Notes: a model not told the origin generated them from the sequence alone. 64,000 bases of DNA from UBA695 sp042691655 (GCA_042691655.1 CP170506.1:3596001-3660000); one strand, 5' to 3'; numbered from the stretch's first letter, positions 1 through 9,424 are shown. Made by a program: numbers and translations.

Positions 1-753
1 CTTCACCGCCCGTTCCGTAGCGTGGCCGAGATGAGCTATGCTTTCCGCGGAACGCCGTGGAAAAACATCGACTTTTTTACTCCCGAAAGCGGGGATACGG
101 CGCTCCTGGATACATTTTGTGTCAATGAACCGCCCTCGGATGCGCTTACTGCGGGGAAGGTGGACCTCAATACCCGGCAGGCTCCAGTGCTTCGAGCGAT
201 TCTCAACGGAGCATACAAAGATGAGATCGGCACGAATGCGCTGCCTGCCTTATCAAGTGGCGAGGCCAGCACGATTGCCAATCTTCTGCTGGCCATTACG
301 ACAGGCACCCAGGCTTGGCGCGGGCCGCTGACCAACGTTGCTGACTTGGTGGGCCACTATGTATCCAACGCTCCGACGGCCGCGGGGGCTGACGTATACC
401 AATTTGCAAACCCGACGAGCGGAACAACCTACACATATGCGGGATTGAGCGCCGCATTAAGTGGATCAGCTTCGGCTCAGGATGGAAGTGACGTCTGGAG
501 CGCCCAAACATTGGCCTCGCGCAACATCCAGCGGTTTCGCGAGGCTCCCATCCGGGCACTTTCTGCTTGTGGGCAGACGCGTGTTTGGAATCTCTTAATC
601 GACCTTATTGCCCAAACCGGGCGCTTCGCGCAAAACGCCAGCTTGCCCAACCAATTTATCGTCGAGGGAGAGAAACGCTATTGGGTTCACGTTGCGATTG
701 ACCGGTACACCGGCGAAGTGATCGACATTCAAACCGAGGCCGTCGTGGAATGA
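1..753 (+). CDS. Verru_Chthon cassette protein A, C-terminal part (runs off the window)
   Basis: The reading frame is open from base 1 and the true start lies outside the window, so the GTG at 22 is not a start. The C-terminal part holds features I associate with Verru_Chthon cassette protein A: an RPFRSVAEM block followed by FRGTPWKNIDFFT, a KVDLNTRQAP segment, and an end rich in aromatic and charged residues (RYWVHVAIDRYTGEVID). Full members start with a prepilin-like membrane segment and are large exported proteins of unknown function, usually encoded with pseudopilin-like proteins B, C and D. The other three members of this copy would lie to the left. A complete but diverged A protein occurs at 36335-40357. 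The family call is from memory of family signatures and is fairly firm; the function is unknown. Confidence 0.72.
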   Translation, partial: LHRPFRSVAEMSYAFRGTPWKNIDFFTPESGDTALLDTFCVNEPPSDALTAGKVDLNTRQAPVLRAILNGAYKDEIGTNALPALSSGEASTIANLLLAITTGTQAWRGPLTNVADLVGHYVSNAPTAAGADVYQFANPTSGTTYTYAGLSAALSGSASAQDGSDVWSAQTLASRNIQRFREAPIRALSACGQTRVWNLLIDLIAQTGRFAQNASLPNQFIVEGEKRYWVHVAIDRYTGEVIDIQTEAVVE

Positions 754-970
754 TTCAAGAAGAATCACGTGATCTGCACCTATCGTTTCTTATCTCCGCC
801 CAACGAGTTGCAGACTTTGCCCGAAGATCTTTCCAAGCAGATCAAGGAAGTCGAGATGCGGCAAGCTCGTTTGTTCGGAGTTCCCAATAGGGGATACTAG
901 GTGTTAATTCCACAGAGAGGTATCTATGCGTTCAGTCCTGAACGCCCAGCCTCTTTACCAAACGATACTT
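754..970. other. Intergenic stretch with short in-frame open frame after the cassette A stop
   Basis: Directly after the TGA at 751-753 the same frame stays open to a TAG at 898-900. It encodes about 48 residues ending in EVEMRQARLFGVPNRGY, which reads like the tail of a real protein rather than random sequence. A 46-codon frame also starts at 750 with an ATGA overlap. No ribosome site or family is recognisable for either. It is most likely a gene remnant. The rest, up to the IS256 element, holds nothing I can name. The 8-bp target copy of the IS lies at 963-970. Confidence 0.3.
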
Positions 971-1049
971 GGTAGTGTCCAGATTCTTTCGCACTTTCAG
1001 TTGATGGCCTGAGGAAGGTTGGTCTTTGTTTTTGGGTTTCTTGTTTGGT

Positions 1050-1083
1050 TTTGATATCCGCCCCCGCGGGGGCGGATATCAAA
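1050..1083. terminator. 34-bp perfect palindrome at the 3' end of the IS256 transposase
   Basis: Two 17-bp arms (1050-1066 and 1067-1083) match perfectly with no loop. The core is GC-rich (CCCCCGCGGGGG) and the outer part AT-rich. It lies 9 bp past the transposase stop, so it probably ends the transposase message or blocks read-through into or out of the element. Confidence 0.55.
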
Positions 1084-1091
1084 TTTGTCGA

Positions 1092-2342
1092 TCAGGCTAC
1101 GGCTTCCTCTGTGGCTGATGGGTTCTCGCGCAGGCGGCTCATGTCCAGGTAGCGCTTGCTGCCCCACTTGGTTCCGGCGATGTGCCGCAGCCGCGCGGCT
1201 GCGAGCATCAAGGCACTCTGGCCGTCGGGGAAGGAACCTACCACTCGGGTTCGTCGCCGGATTTCCCGGATTACGCGTTCCAGCGGGTTGTTGGTTCGCA
1301 GGTTGCGCCAGTGTTCGCGGGGGAAGTGCATGTAGCTCAATGTCTCCTCGATGCCCGTCGCGACCAGTTCCGCTGCTTTGCCAAGCTTCATTTCCCGCAG
1401 TTTAAAGACGACCGCCTTTGCCTTTTCCTGCGCCGCAGCCAGGTCTTCCTGGGCATGGATCGCTTTGAGCATGGCCACCACTTCCTTGACTTTCCCACTC
1501 GGCACCGCCGTCCATACGTTGCGGTAAAAATGCACCGTGCATCGCTGCCATTTCGCTTCTGGGTAAAAATCCGCAAGGCTTTCTACCAGCCCCAGGCACT
1601 TGTCGCTCACGAAGAGCTTTACTCCGGCCAAACCCCGCTGCTTCAACCCCCGCATGAAGTTCGTCCAGCTTTCCTTGTCCTCCTTGGTTCCTTCGGCCAC
1701 TGCTAGCACTTCACGATAGCCGTCCTGGTTAACTCCCACGGCGATCAAAATGCTCACGTTTTTAACCTCTCCGCCCCAGCTTCGCTTAAGCCATACCCCG
1801 TCGAGATAGACGTAGGCAAAGCGGCCTTCGATGGGCCGGTTGCGCCACTCCTCAATCTGCCCGTAGATCTTCTGGTTTAAATCGCTCACCACGCTCGGGC
1901 TTACCCGGGTTCCCCAGAGCGCCTCGGTAATGTCCTCGACCCGCCGCACGCTCACTCCGGCCAAATACATTTCGACGAGCGCCTCCTCGACGCTGCTCTC
2001 CCGGCGCTTGTAGCGTTCGATGATTGCCGTTTCAAAGGGCAGGCTCCGCAGCTTGGGCACCTTCAAACTGACTTCGCCTGCTTTGGTATGCAGTTGCCGT
2101 TCGTAATGCCCCGCTCGGGTGTCAGCCCGATCCCCGCTGCGCTCATAACGCTTCGCCCCGCACAACCGGTCTGCCTCCGCGTCTAGTAGCGCGTTCAACG
2201 TCTCCTCAACCGCCTCTAGTACCACCCCGCTCAGGTGTTCTTTAATCCTTCCTTCGTCGATACTTATGATCTTGCCGTGGCCTTCGGCCCCGGCTACGGC
2301 GCTACCCGCCGTTTCCTGCGTTTCTTCTTTGTATTCGCTCAT
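1092..2342 (-). CDS. IS256-family (mutator-type) transposase
   Basis: About 416 residues from the ATG at 2342; a GTG at 2378 would add 12. This is a DDE transposase that cuts and joins the ends of its element. Visible signs are the first Asp in YVYLDGVWLK, the second in KLFVSDKCLGL, the WQRCTVHFYRNV block typical of the family, and the Glu in LERVIREIRRR near the end. The length is normal and no frame damage is seen. It is the only gene of the element at 971-2413. Confidence 0.93.
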   Translation of the reverse strand: MSEYKEETQETAGSAVAGAEGHGKIISIDEGRIKEHLSGVVLEAVEETLNALLDAEADRLCGAKRYERSGDRADTRAGHYERQLHTKAGEVSLKVPKLRSLPFETAIIERYKRRESSVEEALVEMYLAGVSVRRVEDITEALWGTRVSPSVVSDLNQKIYGQIEEWRNRPIEGRFAYVYLDGVWLKRSWGGEVKNVSILIAVGVNQDGYREVLAVAEGTKEDKESWTNFMRGLKQRGLAGVKLFVSDKCLGLVESLADFYPEAKWQRCTVHFYRNVWTAVPSGKVKEVVAMLKAIHAQEDLAAAQEKAKAVVFKLREMKLGKAAELVATGIEETLSYMHFPREHWRNLRTNNPLERVIREIRRRTRVVGSFPDGQSALMLAAARLRHIAGTKWGSKRYLDMSRLRENPSATEEAVA

Positions 2343-2584
2343 GGGTTGCTCTCTTTTTGCCAACCTTCCTCTTACCACCCCAAAAAAATGTGCGAAAGAA
2401 TTACTACGTCATCCGATACTTTCCAAATTCGCGGAGACATCTTTTCTGAAAACGCACCCCGCCGATCGATAATATTAATAATTATCATTGACCAACAATG
2501 CACTTTTATGCACGTTCTACCGCGATGTAATTGCCCTAGAATTATTCATCCCATTTCCCCTCAATAATCAAAATAGGACACAAT

Positions 2585-5500
2585 ATGAAATGTTCCTTAC
2601 ATTGGCGACCCGTCGAACATACCCATCGACTAGCCCCTGCTAATCGCCGTAGTTACTTCGCCTCTTTGTTTGGCTGTACCGGCGCTTCCAGAGCCGACTT
2701 TGATCGATCCTGCTTCTCGTTTAGGCAGATGCTCCCCCTGTTGATTGCCTTGCTTGTTATGTTACCGGCGCTGGCTTCTTTGGCTGCGACGAATCTTGCT
2801 TTGAATTGCTCGGTCGTCGCCTCTTCTACGCAATCCAGCGTTGTGGCAGCGGCGTATGCTGTCGACGGTGACACTAGCACTCGATGGGGGAGTGAGTGGT
2901 CGGACAACCAGTGGATTTACGTTGATCTCGGCACGTCTAAATCCATAACGGGTGTGACTCTTCGTTGGGAGGGCGCCTATGCATCGGCCTACAATATTCA
3001 GCTATCCGATGATGCTGTAACATGGACCGATGGCGCTTCCGTCACCAACGGCGTTGGAGGTGTTGAAAATGTCACCGTTTCAGGCACTTGTCGTTATGTG
3101 AGGCTGTATAGTGTCACCCGAGCGACTGGCTATGGTATCTCGCTCTACGAGTTTGAAGTTTATAACGCGGCAACGTCTGATTCGACGGTAGATCTTGCCC
3201 AAGGTAAATCCGCCACTGCGTCGAGTGTGGAGAACGACAGTGCAAATTATGTGGCGTCGATGGCGGTCGATGGAAATGACACGACGCGCTGGTCTTCCGC
3301 AGCGTCCGATCCACAATGGATTCGTGTCGATCTTGGGCAGACTTATAGCATCGGCAAGGTCGCTTTGCACTGGGAGAGCGCCTATGCATCGAGCTATTCC
3401 ATTCAAGGTTCCAACGATGACTCCACTTACACCACCCTTGCGTCCGTTACCAGTGGAACCGGCGGTATCGATAACGTGACTGTTTCGGGAACTTGGCTCT
3501 ACATTCGCATGTATGGCACAGCGCGTGGCACTGGCTACGGCTATTCGCTCTATAGTTTTTCAGTTTACGCCCCGGCTACGGATCTTGCCCAAGGAAAATC
3601 CGTCACAGCATCAAGCGTGGAGGATAACTATTTGGGCTATGCGCCGTCGATGGCGGTTGATGGAGACAATACGACGCGCTGGTCTTCCGCGGCGTCCGAC
3701 CCGCAATGGATCCGCGTTGACCTTGGCAATGCATGCAATATCGCGCAGGTTTCTTTGCTTTGGGAGAGTGCCTACGCAACCGCATATTCGGTCCAGGGTT
3801 CCAATGATGATTCTACCTACACCACCCTTGCGTCTGTTACCAGCGGTACCGGCGGGCGCAACACGCTGGCCGTTTCGGGAACGTGGCGTTATATTCGCAT
3901 GTATGGCACGGCTCGTGCAAACGGGTATGGCTACTCGCTTTATTCTTTCAATGTCTATTCATCGGACTTCTATACGACGGGCACGTCAACGTCAGGCACA
4001 TCAACTGTACCCGTTCAGACCACAAACCAAACTGTCAATTTAACGTTTCCTGTCCAGGGGGTTGCCTACGCAACCGTCAATGTTTCTCCGACACCGCTGA
4101 GTATGGTTCCCACGCCTTCGGATGGCGATTCTATTCCTTCGGTGCGGAATCCCACCTCAGCGGTTACCTACCAGTTAACCTTCCCCGCGAATACCTATGT
4201 CACGATTTCGAAAAACCAATTTACCGGTTCAGATCCGAACACGGATATTGTTCTGAGCACCGTTGATTACACTGGGACGACTCTTACCGGTTCATCCGTT
4301 ACAACATTGGCGGTTGATAGTAGCACCTGGAATGTCGTTGTAGTGAGCACGGGAAGCAGTACCAGTTCCAGTGGAACCGCGAATTGGATCTCCGATCCAT
4401 ATACCGCTCCGGCAGCTCCTTCAACGAGTGGCGTATTCGCCATTAGTGGGCCAACCAACTCCACCGTAGTGACCACTACTCGACGGCCAACGCTGGTCTG
4501 GGCTGCGTCTCCAGGCGCGGTGAAATATGACGTCTATCTAAACATCAGCAGGACCGACTACGATTGGGCGGCCGCGGGCAATCTTCTGGATCGCTATACA
4601 TTGATGGGTTCGGTGACTTCTGGAAGCTCCTATACGCTTCAACAGGATCTCTCCGACCGCTGGACCTACAAATGGTATGTCGTGGCGACCGCTGCATCAG
4701 GAACAACTAGTCAGTCAGACGTTGGTACTTTCAGTGTCTATATTCCTACGCTCACAACTGTCAACGATGGCCTCTCTATCATCAACGGGTGCCGCGATTT
4801 GAACAAGGACGGGGTGATTGAACCGTATGAAGACTGGCATAACTCGCCCGCCGTGCGCGTGGCGGATCTGATGTCGCGCATGACGACGCATCAGAAAGCG
4901 ATGCAACTTTATTTCAATACGCAATATTATTCTGAAGCGGGTTTCGGATTTGGACCATTCTCCCTCGATGATCTGCTTAGTTTTCAGAAAGCCGCCAGCG
5001 CAACGGCCCTGGGAATTCCGTTCATTGAGCTTGCCGATACCATCCACGGGTACAAAACGTCGTATCCCACGCAGCCTGGGCTTGCCGCCACGCGGGATCT
5101 CCAGACGGCATGGGAAGTAGCCGATATGCAGCGCCGGGAGTCTCTGGCGGTAGGGAACCGCGGAACCCTTTCGCCTCTGGCGGAAGTAGGCACCAAGGTG
5201 CTCTACCCGCGCATCCAGGAAGGGTGCGGCGAGGACGCAGAGTTGGCTGCCGGTATGGTGCGCGCGATGGTTGTGGGACTCCAGGGTGGTCCGGAGGTCA
5301 ACCCGCAGTCGATGATGATCACCGTCAAGCACTGGGCAGGCCAGGGCGCGGGTGGTGAAAGCGGCGTCGTTTATGACGGAACGACGATTTGGTATCACAT
5401 GCGGCCATGGCATGCTGCCATCGAAGCCGGAGTGAGCTCGATCATGCCCGGCTATGGTGGTAGCTGGCTGCTGGCAACTGAGGGATACGGTGCGGGCGAT

Positions 5501-7588
5501 GACCCTGGCATCTTGAGCTTTTTGCGCAATACGATGGGGTACCAGGGTGTAATATGCACCGACTGGCTGCCATCCGGCTCCTGGACCCGCGCTTGTAGCA
5601 ACGGCTCCGACGTCATGGGCGGAGCCGACCCGGGCGTGATGGGCACATTTGAAACCGATGTGCCAAGCTCCAGAATCGATGACGCTGTGCGCCGCGTGCT
5701 TGATCTGAAATTCCGCATGGGCATCTTTGAAGACCCCTATGGCAACAATCCCAGTGGCACAGCCCTGTGGCACACCGCTAAAAATGCTCAACTGGCCCAC
5801 GACGCCGCTGTGCAATCGGTGACATTGCTCAAGAACGACGGCGCACTACCGTTGCGTCTTACGGCTGGCAGCTCGATTGTGGTTGATGGCCCGCGCGCTG
5901 ACGATCCTTCTTGCATGGTCACCTGGCGCAGCGACTTCCACGAGAATGATTACGGTTGCAAGACGATCTACAACGCGATTGTGGCTCGTGCCGCGAAGGA
6001 TAGTATTACGGTATATGGCCCCAGCGCCCGCACGGCAAATCCGGTGCCCAGTGGGGTGACCCCGTCCGCCGCCATTGTGGTTGTGGGCGAGAGCTACTAC
6101 ACCCACGGCACAGCTTGGGACAAAAACAGCCCATTCCTGCCGGATGACCCGATTGGAACCGCACACGATACAACCGATGCACCGCAATATGCGCTCATCC
6201 AGAAATATCGGAACTTAGGCATTCCCACGACAGTTATCTGCATGCTGCCACGTCCCTACGTATTGACAAACGTCAACGCACTGGCTAATGCGCTGATGGT
6301 TGTATATCGCCCGGGCGACGAAGGCGGCGTTGCTATCGCAGAAACGCTTTTTGGGGATTACTCTCCGATGGGCAAAACCCCATGGCAACTTCCGAGTTCC
6401 ACTTCGCAAATAGGCATTGATGATTCTGCAAACTGGCAGTCCCAACCAGACCATTGGGATCTTCCCTACGACATGGGTGCGTCCGCCAGCGACATTGCAG
6501 CAATCCGTGCTGCCATCGCAGCCGGCGAGCACGTTTCACCGATCTATGGTTCGCCGCTGTTCCAGTATGGATCTGGCATCCAAGGGTTCGGCCTGAGTGA
6601 TGCAACCCCCCCGCTTGCCTTCAACCTGGTGACTCCTTCAAATGGCAATCAGGTCACAGGTGCGCTGCCTACTTTCACGTGGGGGAGCAGCTCAGATCCG
6701 GAAACGGGAATACAGCGCTACGAGCTTTACCTCGACAGCGCGTTGCTCACGACAACCTCCTCTAAGGTAACCAGCTATACGCTTTCTGGAACGTCGATTG
6801 GTAACGGAACTTATAGTTGGTATGTAAAGGCATATAACTGGGCTGGCGGTTCTACCTCCAGTGCCACGTATACGTTCTCGATCAGCGATACAACGGCGCC
6901 CAACGCATTCAAAGCTATGCTGCCCGTTAACGGAGCCACCGTCAGCGGTACAGATACGATAGACTTCTATTGGGAACAGAGCAGCGATGCGGGGACTGGT
7001 CTGGCGAATTACCAGTTGTTGCTGGACGGAACGGTTGCGGCAACTGTTACGCCGTCAACGTACGTTTCTTCAACGACCAATCTAGCCCTGGGGAAGGTTG
7101 TCTATCCCAGTTCCACCGGATATGGCGAGGCCAGTTACGCGGTCGACGGCGACTTGACTACCCGTTGGGCAAGTGACTACACGACAGTGGCAACCCCAGA
7201 CGCCGAGTGGTTTACGGTAGATCTTGGAACGGTTTACTCAATCAAGGAAGTTGTGATCCACTGGGAAGCGGCCTACGGCAAGAGCTACTTGATCCAGGTT
7301 TCCACCGATAACACCAACTGGACCACCATCTATAGAAAGACGGATGGCCAGGGCGGTATTGACGACATCACATCGCTTAATGGGGCTGGTCGATATGTCC
7401 GGATGCAGGGAGTTACCCGCGGTTCCTCCTATGGATATTCGATCTACGAATTCCAAGTCTACGGGTTAGGAACGGAAAAAGCCACGGTTCCGGTCGCCTC
7501 GGGCACCCACACCTGGCAGGTACAAGTCTACGATGGCGCAGGGAACTGCACCACGAATAACAATGGAACTCAATCGCTAGTGCGATAG
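2585..7588 (+). CDS. Secreted GH3 glycosidase with four discoidin (F5/8 type C) domains
   Basis: At 1667 residues this is about twice the size of a plain GH3 beta-glucosidase. Order: an N-terminal tail, a signal peptide (about residues 49-68), three discoidin/CBM32-like domains (about 69-196, 202-331, 332-461), a beta-rich region of unknown kind, an Fn3-like domain, the GH3 barrel from about 725, the GH3 C-terminal domain (about 1080-1335), two Fn3-like domains, and a fourth discoidin domain (about 1497-1628). The catalytic nucleophile is Asp993 in GVICTDW. An EF-hand-like DLNKDGVIEPYED opens the barrel. An internal ATG at 2729 begins exactly at the signal peptide and may be the real start; the listed start has an AGGA about 7 bases upstream. 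The substrate is unknown; the extra domains suggest binding to insoluble or surface glycans. Confidence 0.85.
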   Translation: MKCSLHWRPVEHTHRLAPANRRSYFASLFGCTGASRADFDRSCFSFRQMLPLLIALLVMLPALASLAATNLALNCSVVASSTQSSVVAAAYAVDGDTSTRWGSEWSDNQWIYVDLGTSKSITGVTLRWEGAYASAYNIQLSDDAVTWTDGASVTNGVGGVENVTVSGTCRYVRLYSVTRATGYGISLYEFEVYNAATSDSTVDLAQGKSATASSVENDSANYVASMAVDGNDTTRWSSAASDPQWIRVDLGQTYSIGKVALHWESAYASSYSIQGSNDDSTYTTLASVTSGTGGIDNVTVSGTWLYIRMYGTARGTGYGYSLYSFSVYAPATDLAQGKSVTASSVEDNYLGYAPSMAVDGDNTTRWSSAASDPQWIRVDLGNACNIAQVSLLWESAYATAYSVQGSNDDSTYTTLASVTSGTGGRNTLAVSGTWRYIRMYGTARANGYGYSLYSFNVYSSDFYTTGTSTSGTSTVPVQTTNQTVNLTFPVQGVAYATVNVSPTPLSMVPTPSDGDSIPSVRNPTSAVTYQLTFPANTYVTISKNQFTGSDPNTDIVLSTVDYTGTTLTGSSVTTLAVDSSTWNVVVVSTGSSTSSSGTANWISDPYTAPAAPSTSGVFAISGPTNSTVVTTTRRPTLVWAASPGAVKYDVYLNISRTDYDWAAAGNLLDRYTLMGSVTSGSSYTLQQDLSDRWTYKWYVVATAASGTTSQSDVGTFSVYIPTLTTVNDGLSIINGCRDLNKDGVIEPYEDWHNSPAVRVADLMSRMTTHQKAMQLYFNTQYYSEAGFGFGPFSLDDLLSFQKAASATALGIPFIELADTIHGYKTSYPTQPGLAATRDLQTAWEVADMQRRESLAVGNRGTLSPLAEVGTKVLYPRIQEGCGEDAELAAGMVRAMVVGLQGGPEVNPQSMMITVKHWAGQGAGGESGVVYDGTTIWYHMRPWHAAIEAGVSSIMPGYGGSWLLATEGYGAGDDPGILSFLRNTMGYQGVICTDWLPSGSWTRACSNGSDVMGGADPGVMGTFETDVPSSRIDDAVRRVLDLKFRMGIFEDPYGNNPSGTALWHTAKNAQLAHDAAVQSVTLLKNDGALPLRLTAGSSIVVDGPRADDPSCMVTWRSDFHENDYGCKTIYNAIVARAAKDSITVYGPSARTANPVPSGVTPSAAIVVVGESYYTHGTAWDKNSPFLPDDPIGTAHDTTDAPQYALIQKYRNLGIPTTVICMLPRPYVLTNVNALANALMVVYRPGDEGGVAIAETLFGDYSPMGKTPWQLPSSTSQIGIDDSANWQSQPDHWDLPYDMGASASDIAAIRAAIAAGEHVSPIYGSPLFQYGSGIQGFGLSDATPPLAFNLVTPSNGNQVTGALPTFTWGSSSDPETGIQRYELYLDSALLTTTSSKVTSYTLSGTSIGNGTYSWYVKAYNWAGGSTSSATYTFSISDTTAPNAFKAMLPVNGATVSGTDTIDFYWEQSSDAGTGLANYQLLLDGTVAATVTPSTYVSSTTNLALGKVVYPSSTGYGEASYAVDGDLTTRWASDYTTVATPDAEWFTVDLGTVYSIKEVVIHWEAAYGKSYLIQVSTDNTNWTTIYRKTDGQGGIDDITSLNGAGRYVRMQGVTRGSSYGYSIYEFQVYGLGTEKATVPVASGTHTWQVQVYDGAGNCTTNNNGTQSLVR
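3191..3970 (+). repeat. Tandem 390-bp repeat within the GH3 gene (discoidin domains 2 and 3)
   Basis: The same opening (GATCTTGCCCAAGG) occurs at 3191 and again at 3581, a period of 390 bp or 130 codons. Long stretches of the two units agree at the DNA level, while the first and fourth discoidin domains have drifted much further. This points to a recent duplication of one binding domain. Confidence 0.8.
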
Positions 7589-7783
7589 AGTCGAAAAAAC
7601 ATACTGCCATCGGGTAAGGATACCCCTCCTCCCCATGTAGGTTCAGTTACGGTATGAAAATGGCCAGAATGGCGACGAAGCGAACTGGGATGAGAAACCT
7701 GGATTTCGACGCCGTAGCCATCGGCTGGAAACCGACGGTTTTGTTCGTGGCTCTTGTCATTGTAACGTAAGCGTCACGCGAAG

Positions 7784-9334
7784 CTTTCAATTACCCACAA
7801 GTTTTCTTCCCATTTCGAAGCCTAACTGGATATCCACCAGACGGGACATTCCTCGCCATATGACTACATTGCCTGGTGGGGGATCGGATCGCCGTGCAAG
7901 GTAGCCGCCGATCATGGCTAGTTTTCTTATGTAAGAGAATATAGTTTTTGTGGAACCATTTTTTCTATCGACAATTAGGGTGTCAAGTATAGCGCATTCT
8001 TCCTGGGTAAATGCGAGATTCGGTGACGCTTCAGGATGGGTTCGACTGACCATTGTCATCCAAAAGATGCGCCAACTGACGATGCAAAGCAGGGCGATCA
8101 AGTTTACCAATCGTTCCGCCGTTCGCAGCTTGGACTCTTCGGCTTTGCAACCCGACTTCAATATTTTGTGAAAGACTTCTATCTTCCATCGCAAGGAATA
8201 CCACCTGAGTTTTTCAAGGGCGGCAGCAAGGCTATCGATGGGCAGATCGGTGACTAGTTTCCAGTCCACTGGCTCCCTCTCTTTTGGTTCTCCGATTTCT
8301 TTTGCATGGATAACATTTAAGAGAAGTTGCGGGTAGCGAGCCTTCTTGCCTATCGGAGGCAAGACTTGGATTTGACGATACTTTATCTCTAAGACTGCCT
8401 CGGATGTTTCGCCATTTTGTGTTCTAAGTTGAACACGATGGATTCCCTTAACGGAGGCGGTTTTCATCGCATCGGCAATGGTATGTCCACCATCCCCGGC
8501 GAGCCGATTAACGCAGGTTCGCACCAGAAAGTGCGTGCCTTCTTCGCGGGCTGCACAGAACAATTCGTAAATGTCGCTTTCCCTGTCGCCAATATGTATG
8601 CAACGCTCGGGCGCGCCAAGGAAGCTCGTGGATTGGCGCACGTTTTCCAGCCAGCGGTAACTTTCCTTTTCTTCAATCGGCACCCGCGTGGGATTGATTA
8701 TTCTCTTGAGCGCATTGGTTCCTTTGAACTGCTTGCGGCTCCAGAATTTAACGGCCGTCAACCCCAGGGGCAGCCCGCCAAGGGTGATGGCGAGGCTCGA
8801 ATGCATCAGCAACCCCCGAACCGTGATGCGACGCTTACGCCCATGCCTGCCACCGTTCAGGCAGGCGCTTCCAATAAGGCCGATGTTTCCAGCGCTTTCC
8901 CGGTCATAGGAAAATTCCGTTGTGTCATGCAAGATCAGGGCTGGACCACAAACGTCATGGAAGCGATTACGAGTGGATTCAAAATGACCGCCAAGAATAT
9001 CGGTTTCGCTTACACGAGGATTGGAAAAGAACCGGTATGCCGCTTTGGTGCTCGCCCAATCCTGACACGCAAAGGGGATGCTCCCTCCTACGCAGCCAGA
9101 CAACTCTTCAACCAGTGTTTTTAATCGACGCCCCAAGCGCACATCGCCAAAGTTGCAGGCTTCTGCTTCCTCGTCGATCCATTGCGAAACAGAAAAGGAT
9201 TCTTTGTAGGACTGAGTACGTTTTGTGACTTTCCATCGCTTCTTGTTTTGCATCCCAAGCTTTGCATCAGAAAGTGTTTATCAATGTACAGACATTTCGT
9301 TCAAAAATCGTTAAAACTTGTGGGTAATTGAAAG
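7784..9334 (-). mobile_element. Nested IS4-family (IS50/Tn5-like) element inside IS66 copy 1
   Basis: A 23-bp perfect inverted repeat (7783-7805 against 9313-9335) marks the ends. The outer bases CTTTCAATTACCCACAAGT resemble the 19-bp Tn5 outside end (CTGACTCTTATACACAAGT). One transposase gene fills the element. It landed 17 bp inside the left end of the IS66 element. The 9-bp flanks (CACGCGAAG on the left, CACGTAAGT on the right) agree only partly, so the target duplication is imperfect. Confidence 0.88.
7787..9253 (-). CDS. IS4-family transposase, Tn5-like
   Basis: A 488-residue DDE transposase of the size and layout of Tn5 transposase. The N-terminal DNA-binding part has DVRLGRRLKTLVE and ASTKAAYRFF. 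The first catalytic Asp is in LILHDTTEFSY and the second in HIGDRESDIYELF. The Y-R-E-K-like signature is YSLRWKIEVFHKILKSGC. The stop codon lies within the left inverted repeat. No stop or frameshift interrupts it. Confidence 0.93.
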   Translation of the reverse strand: MQNKKRWKVTKRTQSYKESFSVSQWIDEEAEACNFGDVRLGRRLKTLVEELSGCVGGSIPFACQDWASTKAAYRFFSNPRVSETDILGGHFESTRNRFHDVCGPALILHDTTEFSYDRESAGNIGLIGSACLNGGRHGRKRRITVRGLLMHSSLAITLGGLPLGLTAVKFWSRKQFKGTNALKRIINPTRVPIEEKESYRWLENVRQSTSFLGAPERCIHIGDRESDIYELFCAAREEGTHFLVRTCVNRLAGDGGHTIADAMKTASVKGIHRVQLRTQNGETSEAVLEIKYRQIQVLPPIGKKARYPQLLLNVIHAKEIGEPKEREPVDWKLVTDLPIDSLAAALEKLRWYSLRWKIEVFHKILKSGCKAEESKLRTAERLVNLIALLCIVSWRIFWMTMVSRTHPEASPNLAFTQEECAILDTLIVDRKNGSTKTIFSYIRKLAMIGGYLARRSDPPPGNVVIWRGMSRLVDIQLGFEMGRKLVGN

Positions 9335-9382
9335 CACGTAAGTCACCACTTGACGAACCTCCATCGTAGTTGGGGCATAAAG

Positions 9383-9422
9383 CTCATAGATCTCGTAGGT
9401 AAAGCGATACGAGATCTATGAG
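9383..9422. terminator. Hairpin downstream of IS66 tnpC (copy 1)
   Basis: Perfect 15-bp arms at 9383-9397 and 9408-9422 around a 10-base loop, 3 bp past the tnpC stop codon. The second IS66 copy has a very similar hairpin at the same place (19264-19302), so it is a conserved part of the element, likely a terminator. Confidence 0.6.
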
Positions 9423-9424
9423 GT

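Larger units (their letters stand above)
971..2413 (-). mobile_element. IS256-family insertion sequence, 1443 bp, with 8-bp target duplication
   Basis: The element carries one transposase gene on the minus strand. Its ends form imperfect 24-bp terminal inverted repeats: 971-994 and the complement of 2390-2413 share a perfect 12-bp inner block (ATTCTTTCGCAC) and several outer bases. It is bracketed by the direct repeat CGATACTT at 963-970 and 2414-2421, the 8-bp duplication expected for IS256. Both ends and the transposase are intact, so it may still be active. It sits about 170 bp upstream of the GH3 gene and could separate that gene from its original promoter region. Confidence 0.88.

Noticed and set aside
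751..753. TGA read-through (selenocysteine) extending the cassette A protein
   Set aside because: No hairpin resembling a bacterial SECIS element could be recognised after the TGA, and the protein end before it already matches the family C-terminus.
2468..2486. Inverted repeat GATAAT/ATTATC upstream of the GH3 gene as an operator
   Set aside because: Six-base arms in AT-rich DNA are expected by chance and no matching site was found elsewhere.
4715..5815. 366-codon open frame on the minus strand inside the GH3 gene
   Set aside because: It is antisense to conserved GH3 catalytic sequence with no family features; a shadow of the coding bias.
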